Assembly: GCA_022495995.1 (NCBI GenBank)
Contig: JAFEMH010000925.1
Coordinates: forward strand, 496,001-560,000
Direction of reading: 5' to 3'
DNA: 64,000 nt
Origin: Adenophora triphylla var. japonica
Taxonomy: Eukaryota > Streptophyta > Magnoliopsida > Asterales > Campanulaceae
Under the pieces are notes generated by a model, which worked only from the letters and a program-made list of their open reading frames with translations, made no database searches and was not told the origin of the DNA. The position numbers and the translations under genes were made by a program. Positions 34,991-45,835 of the stretch are shown here, piece after piece. The first letter of the stretch is position 1. Every line of letters starts with the position of its first letter.

Positions 34991-35640
34991 CCAGGACGCC
35001 ACCACGTCCTCACAACCGACCTCTGCGGTCACCCAGGACGCCACCACGTCCTTATCATCGACCTCTGCGGTCACCCAGGATGCCACCACGTCCTTACCAT
35101 TAACCTCTACGGTCACCCAGGACACCACCACGTCCTTACCATCGACCTATACAGGTCACCCCAGGACGCCACCACGTCCTTACCACCGACCTCTGCGGTC
35201 ACCCAGGACGCCACTACGTCCTCACAACCGACCTCTGCGGTCACCCAGGACGCCACCACGTCCTTACCATCGACCTCTGCGGTCACCCAGGACGCCACCA
35301 CGTCCTCACAACCGACCTCTGCGGTCACCCAGGACACCACCACGTCCTCACAACCGACCTCTGCGGTCACCTAGGATGCCACCACGTCCTTACCATCGAC
35401 CTCTGCGGTCACCTAGGACGCCACCACGTCCTTACCATCGACCTCTGTGGTCACCCAGGATACCGCCACGTCCTTACCATCGACCTCTGCGGTCACCCAG
35501 GACGCTACCACGTCCTTACCATCGACCTATACAGGTCACCCCCGGACGCCTCCACGTCCTTACCATTGACCTATGCGGTCACCCAGGACACCACCACGTC
35601 CCTTACCACTGACCTAAATGGTCACACAACAGGATACCGC
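34991..35640 (+). repeat. 42-bp tandem array, about 15 copies
   Basis: CCAGGACGCCACCACGTCC followed by a GACCTCTGCGGTCACC half recurs with a 42-bp period. Each unit has two small inverted repeats (GGACG...CGTCC and GACC...GGTC), so transcripts could form a chain of hairpins. It lies between antisense genes and 3' LTR. Confidence 0.9.
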
Positions 35641-35746
35641 CACGTCCTCACACAGACCTTCACGGTCACTCCCTATCCCAGCACGCGATCCAGATTAGGA
35701 CCCTTATCTTATCGACGACCTCACTTCCTCCATAAGTGACGTCGTC

Positions 35747-35756
35747 GAGGGGCTTC
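35747..35756 (+). other. Polypurine tract of element B
   Basis: GAGGGGCTTC abuts the 3' LTR's TGTAAG. It is a weak tract by purine count, but the same G-rich CTTC ending precedes the 3' LTRs of elements A and C, which supports the assignment. Confidence 0.55.
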
Positions 35757-37238
35757 TGTAAGTACCCCAATCTGGATCACCCTCTTCCGAGCACATGGGA
35801 AACACCGCAGACTCACAAACGCAGTCTCGAAGACCTCTGACACTCAAAACCCTCAAAAACCCCAAGCCAAATCAAGGAAGAAACCTTTCTGGGATAAAAA
35901 GGGACAAAAGGACCTTTTGGGAATTATTCATAAATCAGAAAAGCATAAATGGTCCGTACGGACCTCTTTGCTGCAATGATTACTGAATCCCCTTAAAGTC
36001 CGACTTATTCCTCCAAATCCCGGAGAAAACATCATTACTGGAATGCATGGTTGGTCCGTACGGACCTCTTTGCATGCTGAGATGGTCCGTACGGACCTTA
36101 TTGCACCAAGACATAATGATTTCAAAATCTTCTTCATCATCACAGATTCCCTCAAATCGAGGAATACCAAAAATTTGGATTACTTGCAAGGTCCGTACGG
36201 ACCTCTTTGCAGATTTCCTACGCTATAAATAGAGGGCTCCCCCTCCCTCATTTTCACACATTTCCCTCTTCTCTCCTCTCCCCCAGCCTTCAGGCTCCCC
36301 TCTAAGACCCTTCGGGGCACTCCCGGCCCCTTTCCGAGGCCTTCCGAGGCCTTCCGAGCCCCCTTGTGGTGCTCCGAAGCCTCTCCGAGCGCTCCCGCGA
36401 TGCTCCCGCGCTGCCCCGAGGCACTCTCGAGGTACTCTGAGGCCCCTCGTGGTACTCTGAGGCCTTGCCTGGTCTTTCCCGAAGCGTCCCGGCTCTTTCT
36501 GAGTCAAACCGACAATCCCAACCCACGCCGAACCTCTGCCTGAATCCAACCAACGATTCTAACGCACGCCGAACCTCTGCCCGAATCCAACCAACGATTC
36601 CAACGCACGCCGAACCTCTGCCCGAGTAATCCCTGCGATCCCAACGCACGCCGAAACTCTGTCCGCAGACAACCGGCACATCCCGAAGCAATTCCGGTCC
36701 GTACCGGAACACTATTTCATCCTCACACACTATTCCCTAGCGGAAGACAGACACGAACCAACATTGGTAAGGCTTCCTTCCTATAATATTTCAATACATT
36801 TCAATAAAGCAGTGTACAATGTAGACATCCGACACAGCATGCATTTTTAAAAAGCACATACACACACACAACAGTTAGAGAATATTAGGGATATCCGAAA
36901 GACTCGTTTTACGAGGCGACTCGAGTGAGCTCTAAGATTCTAATATTCTCTTCCCGAGGAGTCATCTGACCTCCGAACTCAAAAATCTCATCACACAACA
37001 AAAACAGTTTATTTTTAAACTGATGCCCTTTTTCAATGTTTTGGGCTTAATAAAAATGGCGTGGCGACTCTACAAGCAAAACACAGCGAGACACCTCCAA
37101 CGCACTGCAAAACGGAATAAGCCAGATGCCGGGGCGCGAACGCGCTGCCTATCGGATCCGGGCGACATTCCCGAATGCAACCAAACGCGAGACGTGCCGG
37201 GGCCAAATTCGCGCGCGAGCCGGATCCGGGTAGTTTCA
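35757..37238 (+). mobile_element. 3' LTR of element B
   Basis: 1,482 bp, collinear with 18742-20220. It is followed by the CTAGC target duplication (37239-37243) and then element C sequence. Confidence 0.93.
35951..36231 (+). promoter_or_regulatory. Palindrome cluster and TATA box in the 3' LTR of B
   Basis: GGTCCGTACGGACC at 35951, 36053, 36084 and 36190, with TATAAATA at 36224-36231. All four palindromes are intact, as in the 5' LTR. A promoter here could read outward into element C. Confidence 0.75.
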
Positions 37239-37662
37239 CTAGCGCAAATCTTGTATCTCGCCATGAAGGGTAATTTGGGAACAAAGTTGAAAGGACAGAC
37301 AAAGGGAATAACAAGACTCAAACAATTGGGCAAAAATGAAAGATCAAAGTATGGGGGTTTAAAGAATATGAAGGGTTTTGGGAAAATTACCTGGTAAAAA
37401 TGAAGAACGGCCGGAGAAGACGAAGAATCGCCGGAGAATATGACGGAATCCTGGGAAACGAGGAATGAGGCTCCGAATTCAACTTCAAATAGCAAATGAC
37501 GAACGGAATGGGGTTTAAGAAACGAATTTGTGGTCAAATCAGTAAAGAAACGGTGGAAAATGGAGAAAAGCTCGTCGGAATCAAAAGCTTGAGTTCGCCG
37601 GATTTTGGGATAATTGGAGAGAACGTGAAGAGTAAAGAGAGGAATGGGAGAATGGAAAGTAG

Positions 37663-37670
37663 TATTTATA
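37663..37670 (-). promoter_or_regulatory. TATA box for the antisense gene of element C
   Basis: On the minus strand ATATAAATAC reads toward the antisense gene. GGCGAGAC motifs lie upstream at 37862 and 37888. Element B (18.5 kb) now separates this promoter from the ATG at 18592. The assignment rests on position and sequence only. Confidence 0.45.
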
Positions 37671-37929
37671 TGAGAGAGGAAATAGAGGAAGTGATTGATG
37701 TGACGGTTAAGATGAAAATTTTAAATTTCCCCCTCATAATTTGGCACGATTCCCAAATGACGGCCATTAAATTTTAGGGGCTCACCATGGAGACGACACG
37801 TGTATAGATAAGGATTACCAGCATTCAGGCTTCTTGGGGAAGGAATTGTATGCCGCGGAATGGCGAGACAGTGAACGTCAAGTTTTTGGCGAGACCATAA
37901 ATGAATCTCGCCTCAAACTTAGGGGCTTC

Positions 37930-38694
37930 TGATGCTGCCCAAGAATAATGATTGGGCCTGAGTCTAAGTCCATGATCAAGAAACAGTCAAGTGGGCCCAA
38001 AGCGAGATAAAGCCCAAGAAGAAGATAAGAATAAAGGTAGCCCCGATGTGATTCGCGAGAAATTGGGTCGGGGGATATCCCGCTAAGTTCAATGAAAGGG
38101 AAACTCATGGTAGCGAAAGCGAGATAATGTGAGGATAAGGGCGAGATATTAGTTGATGAACGGCGAGATAATGAGGCATGCCGGCGAAACATTGATATGA
38201 GACAGGAGGCGAGACATTATGGTGAGGCGACATGACCCATGGTTAACCATATTCAGCGAAGGATGGATCCCATTTGGTGCGACTCATCAGAGGCGGCATA
38301 TAAATATTTACGAGGTGGGACCCATTAAACAGTTGGGCATTGGGAAAAATGATCACATTTTTTGGGATTATTCTCATAAGTGACCAATAGAGTTTTGACA
38401 CGTGGAAATAGGCATGAAACGTGAGGAGGACATGTGCATGGCACGAGGGAAGGAGTATATATATGAGAGGTAGTCTTCAACGTCAAGGTACGTACACACT
38501 TACCCACGAAACACCTTTCCATTATTCAGATTTCCCTTCTCAGACAAACACTTATCCTCACGCCGGAGGGGCTTACGCTGGAGCCGCCCCCGGCTTAGTT
38601 GACGTTTGCTTGTGTGTAGACGAGAAGAAGGAGCCGGAGCTGTCCAATTCAGACTACAACGGTGTGTTGCTGCTTGAGGAAATTCCTGGCAACA
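37930..38694 (+). mobile_element. 3' LTR of element C
   Basis: It begins TGATGCTGCC after a G-rich tract (AGGGGCTTC, as in A and B) and ends CCTGGCAACA, giving 765 bp. A TATA-like TATATATATGAG is at about 38456-38467. Upstream of it GCGAGATA / GGCGAGAC motifs are clustered at 38002, 38119, 38139, 38162, 38208 and nearby. The partner LTR is outside the window, so the right boundary is inferred. Confidence 0.65.
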
Positions 38695-39274
38695 TCATTT
38701 TTAATTATATAATCAGCAACAGCAACAACAACAATAATAACAATATTAATAACAACAATAAAAGTAATCCAACACTTTTAATTGTTATTTTATATTTCTG
38801 GTTAACCAACCAAACCAAGCTAGGGGTGTAAGTGGTTCGATTCGTTATCAAATATTGACAAATCACATGATTCGATTTGGTTTATGGTCTGAGATGAAAA
38901 AAATCAAAATATTACTTTTTAAATATTTATTTACTAAAATAACATCAAAAAAAACTTATTTACCAAAATAACACTTTTTTTAAAACCGGCACTCCATTTT
39001 CCGTTTTTAAACAAAATCCGGAACCTCTATTTCCGGTTATAAAAAGAGTAAACTGTTTATTTGCCCCTCGTACTATCGTTTCAACATCAATTTGGCACTC
39101 GTACTATTGAAACGGCAAATGTATGACGCGTACTATAGTTTTATTAAGCAAATTAACCAATGTTCCTAACGTCAGTTAAGTATTTAACAAAACCGTCCAA
39201 CTAAGCAACCGTTGACCAAGTCAACACATACGTGGCAGCTGACTGGACAATTTTAACTCCTTAAAAAAAACTCA

Positions 39275-40140
<866 letters not shown>

Positions 40141-40458
40141 TTTATTGAGTTTTTTTTAAAGGAGTTAAAATTGTCCAGTCAGCTATCACGTATGCGTTGA
40201 CTTGGTCAACGGTTGCTTAGTTGGACGATTTCGTTAAATATTTAACTGACGTTAGGAACATTGGTTAATTTCCTTAATAAAAATATAGTACGCATCATAC
40301 ATTTGCCGTTTGAATAGTATGAGTGTCAAATTGATGTTGAAACGATAGTACGAGGGGCAAAAAAGCAGTTTACTCGTTTTAAAAATCATTTTTTTTGGTA
40401 AACCCGGCAATGCTACTTCCGGTTTTAAAATTAATTTAATTTTTTTTGTGTGTGTAAT

Positions 40459-40755
40459 CCGGCATTAGAGATGCCGGTTTTAAAATTAAACTTTTTTTTT
40501 GTGTTATGTCGAATCAATCAGAGAGGAATTAATTTTTTTTAATTGTGTAATCCGATATTAGAGATGCCGGTTTTAAAAGTAATTTTTTTTTGTGTGTTAT
40601 GTCGAATCAATCAGAGAGGAATTAATTTTTTTTAATGTGTAATCCGGCATTAGAGATGCCGGTTTTAAAATATTTTTTTTTTGTGTGTTTTGTCGAATCA
40701 GAGAGAGCGGAATTAATTTTTTTTTGTAATCCGGCATTAGAGATGCCGGTTTTAA
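40459..40755 (+). repeat. Subterminal palindromes in the left MULE repeat
   Basis: CCGGCATTAGAGATGCCGG, or a one- or two-base variant, occurs four times at roughly 90-95 bp spacing (about 40459, 40549, 40645, 40733). The reverse-complement set is at about 48603-48862 in the right repeat. Related palindromes (CCGGCATTGGCAGTGCCGG) occur three times at 45454-45552. Confidence 0.85.
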
Positions 40756-41293
40756 AATAATTTTTTGTTTTTTTGTTGACATTAATTGCTTTGACTGAAA
40801 CACTAAAAAAACTGAAAAAGTTGAAAAAAGTAGCTATACGTACCATTTTACTTACACAGATAAAATAAAGAGAGAAAACTAAAGAAGAAGATAGAAAGAA
40901 AGAAAGAGAATTAGTTGTGTTAGAGAGAGAAAAAAGAGAGAAAGAAAGAAAGAAAAAGGAAGTAAAGAAAGAAATAGAAGAAGAAGGAGGAGGAAAAAAG
41001 AAGTAGAAGGAAGAGAAAATTATTTAAATTTGTAAGGTTAGTTTTTCTTTTCTTTTTGTTTAATTGGTTGTTAAATCTAATATTATCTGTTTGATTAATT
41101 ATGGATTTTAAAGGAATTATTTAAATAATTATAATGCAATTTTAACAAAATTGTTAAAATTAATTTGATAAACTTGTTGTAATGTATATTTAATTATTGA
41201 TTTTTAAGTTTTGATTTTTAAAATTAATTTATATATAGAGCATGTTAACTTAGAATTTTGACACATTTTTTTTTTAATTTTTTAGGAAAAAAT

Positions 41294-43965
41294 ATGAATG
41301 GAGTTCCACTTGTTTTCATGTGCTATTGGGGAGGAAATGATGAAAATCCGTTTGAAGCTGAGAATTTTGAAAAGGCTCCAAAATGTGCACTTATGGCTAA
41401 AACTCGATGAAGTTACAGGAAGTTGATTAAGAAGTTATGTAAGAAAATTGGGGTAGATCGAGCCAATATTCAATTCGAAGTTACTTGTATATATCCTCAT
41501 TTTGTCGCCCATGGGGTTTCAAACTACATTCCATTTGTAATCGAGAATGATATGGGTATGAAACTCATGTTTGATGTTTCTGCTCAGTTTGGGGGGTTGA
41601 GTTGCTTACAATTGTATGTTAAGATGAATTCAGTTGATAATGTGAATGTTGAGGAGTTTGAAACCCATGAGGAGCCATTCAAAAATGAGTATGTTAATGA
41701 CATGGATACCTTACAGATGGAGTCTTTAAGCTATTATAATGAGAGGGGCGCTAGAACAAGTATAGAAACACATGTGGAAGAGGGAGAGGGAGAGGAAGAT
41801 GGAGAGGGAGAGGGTGAGGGAGAGGAGGAGGAGGAAGAGGAAGAGGGAGAGGAGGAGGGGGAGGAAGAGAGAGATGGGGAATGGTATGATGATTCAGATA
41901 ATGATCCAAATTATGAAGAAAATATTGGGGCCCTTATAAATTATGATCGTGATGATGGATACGATGATTGTAGTAGTGCTACCGATGTTAGCGAGAATGA
42001 GGGTGATGATGGGGTGAGGAAGATTTGGGGGTACATTTTGTTGGTTACGAACAGCCGCAAGATAACGTGTATGAGAGAGCAGACTATCAATTTTATGGTG
42101 ATATTGGGGAAGGATCAGAAATTTATGATAATAACGAATGTAACTTTGAGGCTTGGAATGGAGAATTTGATGATCTTGCCAAAGGTATGCGCTTTTCTCA
42201 GAAGTTTGAGGTGCAACATAAAATGAAAATGTTTCATATTAAGAAAAATTTGCGCTTCAAGGTTAAAATATGCACAATCCGAAAGTGGACGATTGAATGT
42301 TTGGTGAAAGATTTTTTATGCAATTTTTATGTGAATGTGAGTTTAAAGAAGAGTGGTTATTGGAAAATAACCAAGTTCACGGGTCCTCATTCTTGCTTGG
42401 GTACAGAAATTACCGAAGATCATCAAAACTTAGATGCTAAGTTCATAGGAAGAGAAGTTTTGGAACTTGTTAAGGCTGATCCCGAGGTGAAGATTTCAGT
42501 TGTAAAGGCAACAATAAAAACTAATCATGGGAAGGATGTTTCATATAGAAAAGCATGGTGTGGTAAACAAAAAGCCATTGCAGAGGCATATGGAGACTGG
42601 GAAGGATCATACATAAGGTTGACACGTTTGTTAGCAGCTATCCAAAAGTGGAATCCTGGAACAATTGTGGAGTATTCTGATCCTCCACCTCCTGGTGCTT
42701 TAGGTATGTTTGATCGTGTATTTTGGGCATTTGGCACTTGTTTAGAAGCGCTCTCTTATTGTCGTCCTGTTATTTCTGTTGATGGCATATTCATGCATGG
42801 AAGATATAAAGGGGTTATACTTATTGCCATGGGTGTTGATGCAAATGATTGTATACTTCCTCTCGCATTTGCTATTATTGAAAAGGAGGACTACCGCAAT
42901 TGGTGTTGGTTTCTACATCTTCTTTGCAAACATGTTATTAAGGGTCATAGTATTTGCTTGATATCTGATCGACATGGTGGCATCCTTTCCATAGTTGGAG
43001 ACAACAGTTCCTGGCCTCGAAATGTCGTTCACAGATAGTGCATGTTGCATTTGCGAGCTAATTTTCTTAAAGCTCACAAGGGTGTTGGATTAAAAGATCT
43101 TTTCTGGAGAGCTGTTAGCACCACCTAAGACAAAAAGTTGAAACGTTATTTGAGGCAGATTCGTATAATCAACCCTGAGGCGGTTATATGGTTTGACTAC
43201 TTGGATGCTAGAAAGTGGACAATGGCTCATGATGGTGGATATAGGTACGACATTAGGACTACCAATTTGTCTAAAGTTTTTAATGGTGTAATGAAAGGAG
43301 CTCGGGGGATGCCTATTTCAACAATTGTTGAGACCTCCATCTACAGGTGTGTGTCATACTTTCAAGATAGACTCAGTAAAGCAATCAGGGCTTTAGGGGG
43401 AGATCCTAGTATCCCACAGGTAAATGCCACCTTAAAATTCAGTCAGAGGGTCGATAATAGATACCGGTATAACTTGAGAAAGGCTGGGTTTCATCAAGTT
43501 AGAAGGTTTAACGACACGCCAGCGGGTGTTTATCAAGTGACAACTAGAGTACGAGGTGACAAAGGTGGACACATTCAAGTTGTGAAATTGGGTGCTGGAA
43601 AATGCACTTGTGGCAAATGGACCCAATATCATTACCCTTGTTCGCATGTTCTTGCGTGTTTCAAAATGCAAAACGTTGATGGTTTGAAATATATTGATTA
43701 TTTTTACAGCCTTAACTTGTACTACAAGACGTGGAGTTGTTCTTTTCCTCCAATCCATGATGAGGCCTATTGGAATGTGGATCACATTGTCCCACGTTTT
43801 TATCCTAACCCGGACCACCGCCGTGATAAGCAAGGAAGACCCAAGTTAAGGAGATTGAAAAACTCTATGGATTGGCAAGTTTCTAAGAAGAAGAATCGTT
43901 GTGGGATTTGCAAGGTAGAAGGTCACACTCGAAGGAGGTGTCCAACTCTTTGGGAGCAGAATTGA
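41294..43965 (+). pseudogene. MURA-type transposase of the MULE
   Basis: The ATG at 41294 follows a putative 5'-UTR intron (GTTAGTTT... to TTTTTTAG, about 41036-41285). The domains in order are an N-terminal segment with an acidic Glu/Gly run; a MuDR-type N-terminal zinc domain (about 42240-42420); a DDE MULE core with SVDGIFMHGRYKG (first Asp) and LISDRHGGI (second Asp); a SWIM finger CTCGKWTQYHYPCSHVLACF; and a CX2CX4HX4C knuckle near the C-terminus. Damage is a TGA at 41408, a frameshift at about 42020 and stops at about 43036 and 43126. The catalytic Glu was not assigned with confidence. It cuts and pastes the element when intact. Confidence 0.88.
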
Positions 43966-44500
43966 TTGTGATTTGCATTTTTAGTTCTTAAGTTTACTAC
44001 TTTGAACAATTTAGTATCATTATTTTATTTGAAGTAGTAATATATTCAAGTATGAATGTTGTTATGTTATTTACCAAGGAGTGAATGTTGTGTTATGTTA
44101 CAATAAGAGAAATAGCACAAGGCCATTCTTTCCAGCCAAGGCTGATTTTATGGCGCATGCCAAGGGCCAAGGCCATTCCTTCCATCCAAGTCTGATTTTA
44201 TGGCGACTGCCATGAGCCAAGGCCATTCTTTCCAGCCAAGGCCATTCCCAAAATATCTACCCAATTAATATAACTTTTGCCCTAATATAAATATGTAGAG
44301 TCAACCCTTTTTTCATTTTGTTGTAGGCAAGATTAACATTTATATTTAGGACTTTAAAAAACTTAAATAACATTAAAATAAATAGTTCAAATTAGTGATC
44401 ACATCCCGATCACATAGGATAGATAATACAAGTTCAACAACTATTACATTAATTAAACAAAATATTAAGTAACCACTTCCAGGTGACATGAAAAAACCCT
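43966..44500 (+). repeat. Spacer with a 60-bp class tandem repeat
   Basis: GCCAAGGCCATTCTTTCCAG and CTGATTTTATGGCG phrases are repeated two to three times at about 44105-44250. The rest is AT-rich 3' sequence of the transposase gene and the 3' end of the minus-strand OB-fold-like gene. Confidence 0.6.
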
Positions 44501-45371
44501 TCATGGAAAATCAGATGGGATGAAATCCTTATGGAATACCTGCAACACAAATAAACTAATGTCATTTTTGAACAATCACTCATTCAGAGTAGGATCCTAA
44601 CAAATTTACCTTGAATACATTGGGGAGTGTGATGTTAAGCTAATATGCTTACGTAAGGGGGAGAAAACTACAACCTAAAAATTACAAAACAACATGATTA
44701 GATGACAATATTAATAATAGGTTCCAGCTGTTGCATTTTTAATAAATCATACCTGATGAAGTATCATAACAGAACCAACAGATATGTCATTAGCGAACTC
44801 ACTCTCAAAAAACACCTTATGATGAATTGAAGCACCTATTGTTCCCGTAGGATCCTATCAATTTACCTTAATTAGTAAGATAAGACATATACTAATCATG
44901 CTAGAAAACATACAAAACTCATATGCTAACCTTCAAAGTCACCATAGCCTCACCAAATTCATTTCGTGTGATGGTCTTGACAACAGCAACAACAACATTA
45001 ATCGTATCAAAATTGATACATCCACCCTTGATAGTATTCAAAGGGGTAGCAGGAATCATACCATCGCCATTGAGCAGTTCAAGTGCCGAGAGCCAAGGAC
45101 TGCGTTGGAAATCTTTATCCTCCACGGGATCTTCAATCGCTCTCCGTACATACTCTTGGGTCGGAATCAGAGGTTCCTGAGAGGAAACGCTTTAACGATC
45201 GCGATTTCTCTGACGCATAGCGGCCTGCACTATACCAGCGGGACCAGGAATCAGATGCTCTGAAGAGGGTTGAGAGAGATTTATTTGAGAGAGGTGAGAG
45301 GGTTGAGGGGCAGATAAATGGCCGAAGGAATGAGGACGTCGATTGGAATGGCGGGGGAGACTAGGATCCAT
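44501..45371 (-). pseudogene. Captured gene resembling the homologous-recombination OB-fold (HROB) family
   Basis: Four exons with GT-AG borders: 45371-44931, 44854-44753, 44674-44610 and 44539-44501, about 215 codons. Exon 1 begins MDPSLPRHSN and contains IPGPAGIVQAAMRQR, then DFQRSPWLSALELL. Exon 2 encodes DPTGTIGASIHHKVF and GSVMILHQ. Exon 3 starts VVVFSP. These match my recollection of plant proteins with the HROB OB-fold domain (PF15072), a single-stranded-DNA-repair fold. Only two lesions are seen: an in-frame TAA at 45192-45194 and a one-base deletion near 44640. Intact splice borders suggest relatively recent loss. Three palindromes like those in the terminal repeats lie 83-180 bp upstream. 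Confidence 0.6.
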
Positions 45372-45835
45372 TTTTGGGTTTTGTATGAAGCTATGAACGA
45401 GGTTATAATGAAACTGGTCCTTTCTTTTAAAGGGAAAATTCAGATTTGATAAAACCGGCATTGGCAGTACCGGATTTGTCAGTTAAGATAAATCCGACAT
45501 TGGCAGTGCCGGATTTGTCAGTTAAGATAAAACCGGCATTGGCAGTGCCGGATTTGAATGTATATATATATGAATAAGTTAGTGTAAAGTAATTAGCGTA
45601 AAGTAACCAAGTGGGTTTTTGTCATTTATTGAATTCAAAATTTAACAACGAGGATCACGAATTGTTTTCACAATACATAACCCTTAACTACTAACTAATG
45701 GTTTTCACAATAGCCTTACACTTTCAAAAAAGATAAAGTAACAATAAAAGAAATAGTATGAATTAAGATACAAGAAATCCTATAATAATCAATCCAAACA
45801 TTTAGTGACCATATCCCGGTCACATAGGAAATCCG

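Larger units (their letters stand above)
18742..37238 (+). mobile_element. Complete 18.5-kb Tat-type retrotransposon B
   Basis: Near-identical LTRs lie at 18742-20220 and 35757-37238, inside the CTAGC duplication. The interior runs primer site (20223), gag remnant, protease with G-patch, RT, two RNase H domains, integrase (to 27670), two antisense genes (28445-29972 and 30457-33380), tandem arrays, polypurine tract and 3' LTR. All coding regions are broken despite the similar LTRs, so it was probably mobilised in trans or has decayed since insertion. Confidence 0.93.
13788..38694 (+). mobile_element. Tat-type Ty3/gypsy retrotransposon C, split by elements A and B
   Basis: Parts present are the integrase end (13788-14360), a repeat spacer, the antisense gene (15605-18592), its upstream region (to 18741, then 37244-37929) and the 3' LTR (37930-38694). 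Element A interrupts its integrase and element B lies between the antisense gene's start and its promoter. The gag, most of pol and the 5' LTR lie beyond the left edge. Continuity across B is shown by the perfect CTAGC duplication. Confidence 0.75.

Noticed and set aside
34991..35640. CRISPR-like regular repeats
   Set aside because: Contiguous 42-bp tandem units with no unique spacers, in a plant retrotransposon.
37496..37777. Plus-strand open frame in element C
   Set aside because: It lies in the presumed 5' leader of the antisense gene, has no recognisable domain, and its composition fits a shadow frame.
38820..38882. hAT transposon end (TAGGGGTGTAA)
   Set aside because: TTTACACCC phrases recur in the low-complexity AAACCAAACC stretch at 54780-54870, but no matching end with an 8-bp duplication could be found.
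45454..45552. Rho-independent-type terminator hairpins
   Set aside because: Plant nuclear DNA; the palindromes match subterminal repeats of the MULE and lie upstream of a gene.
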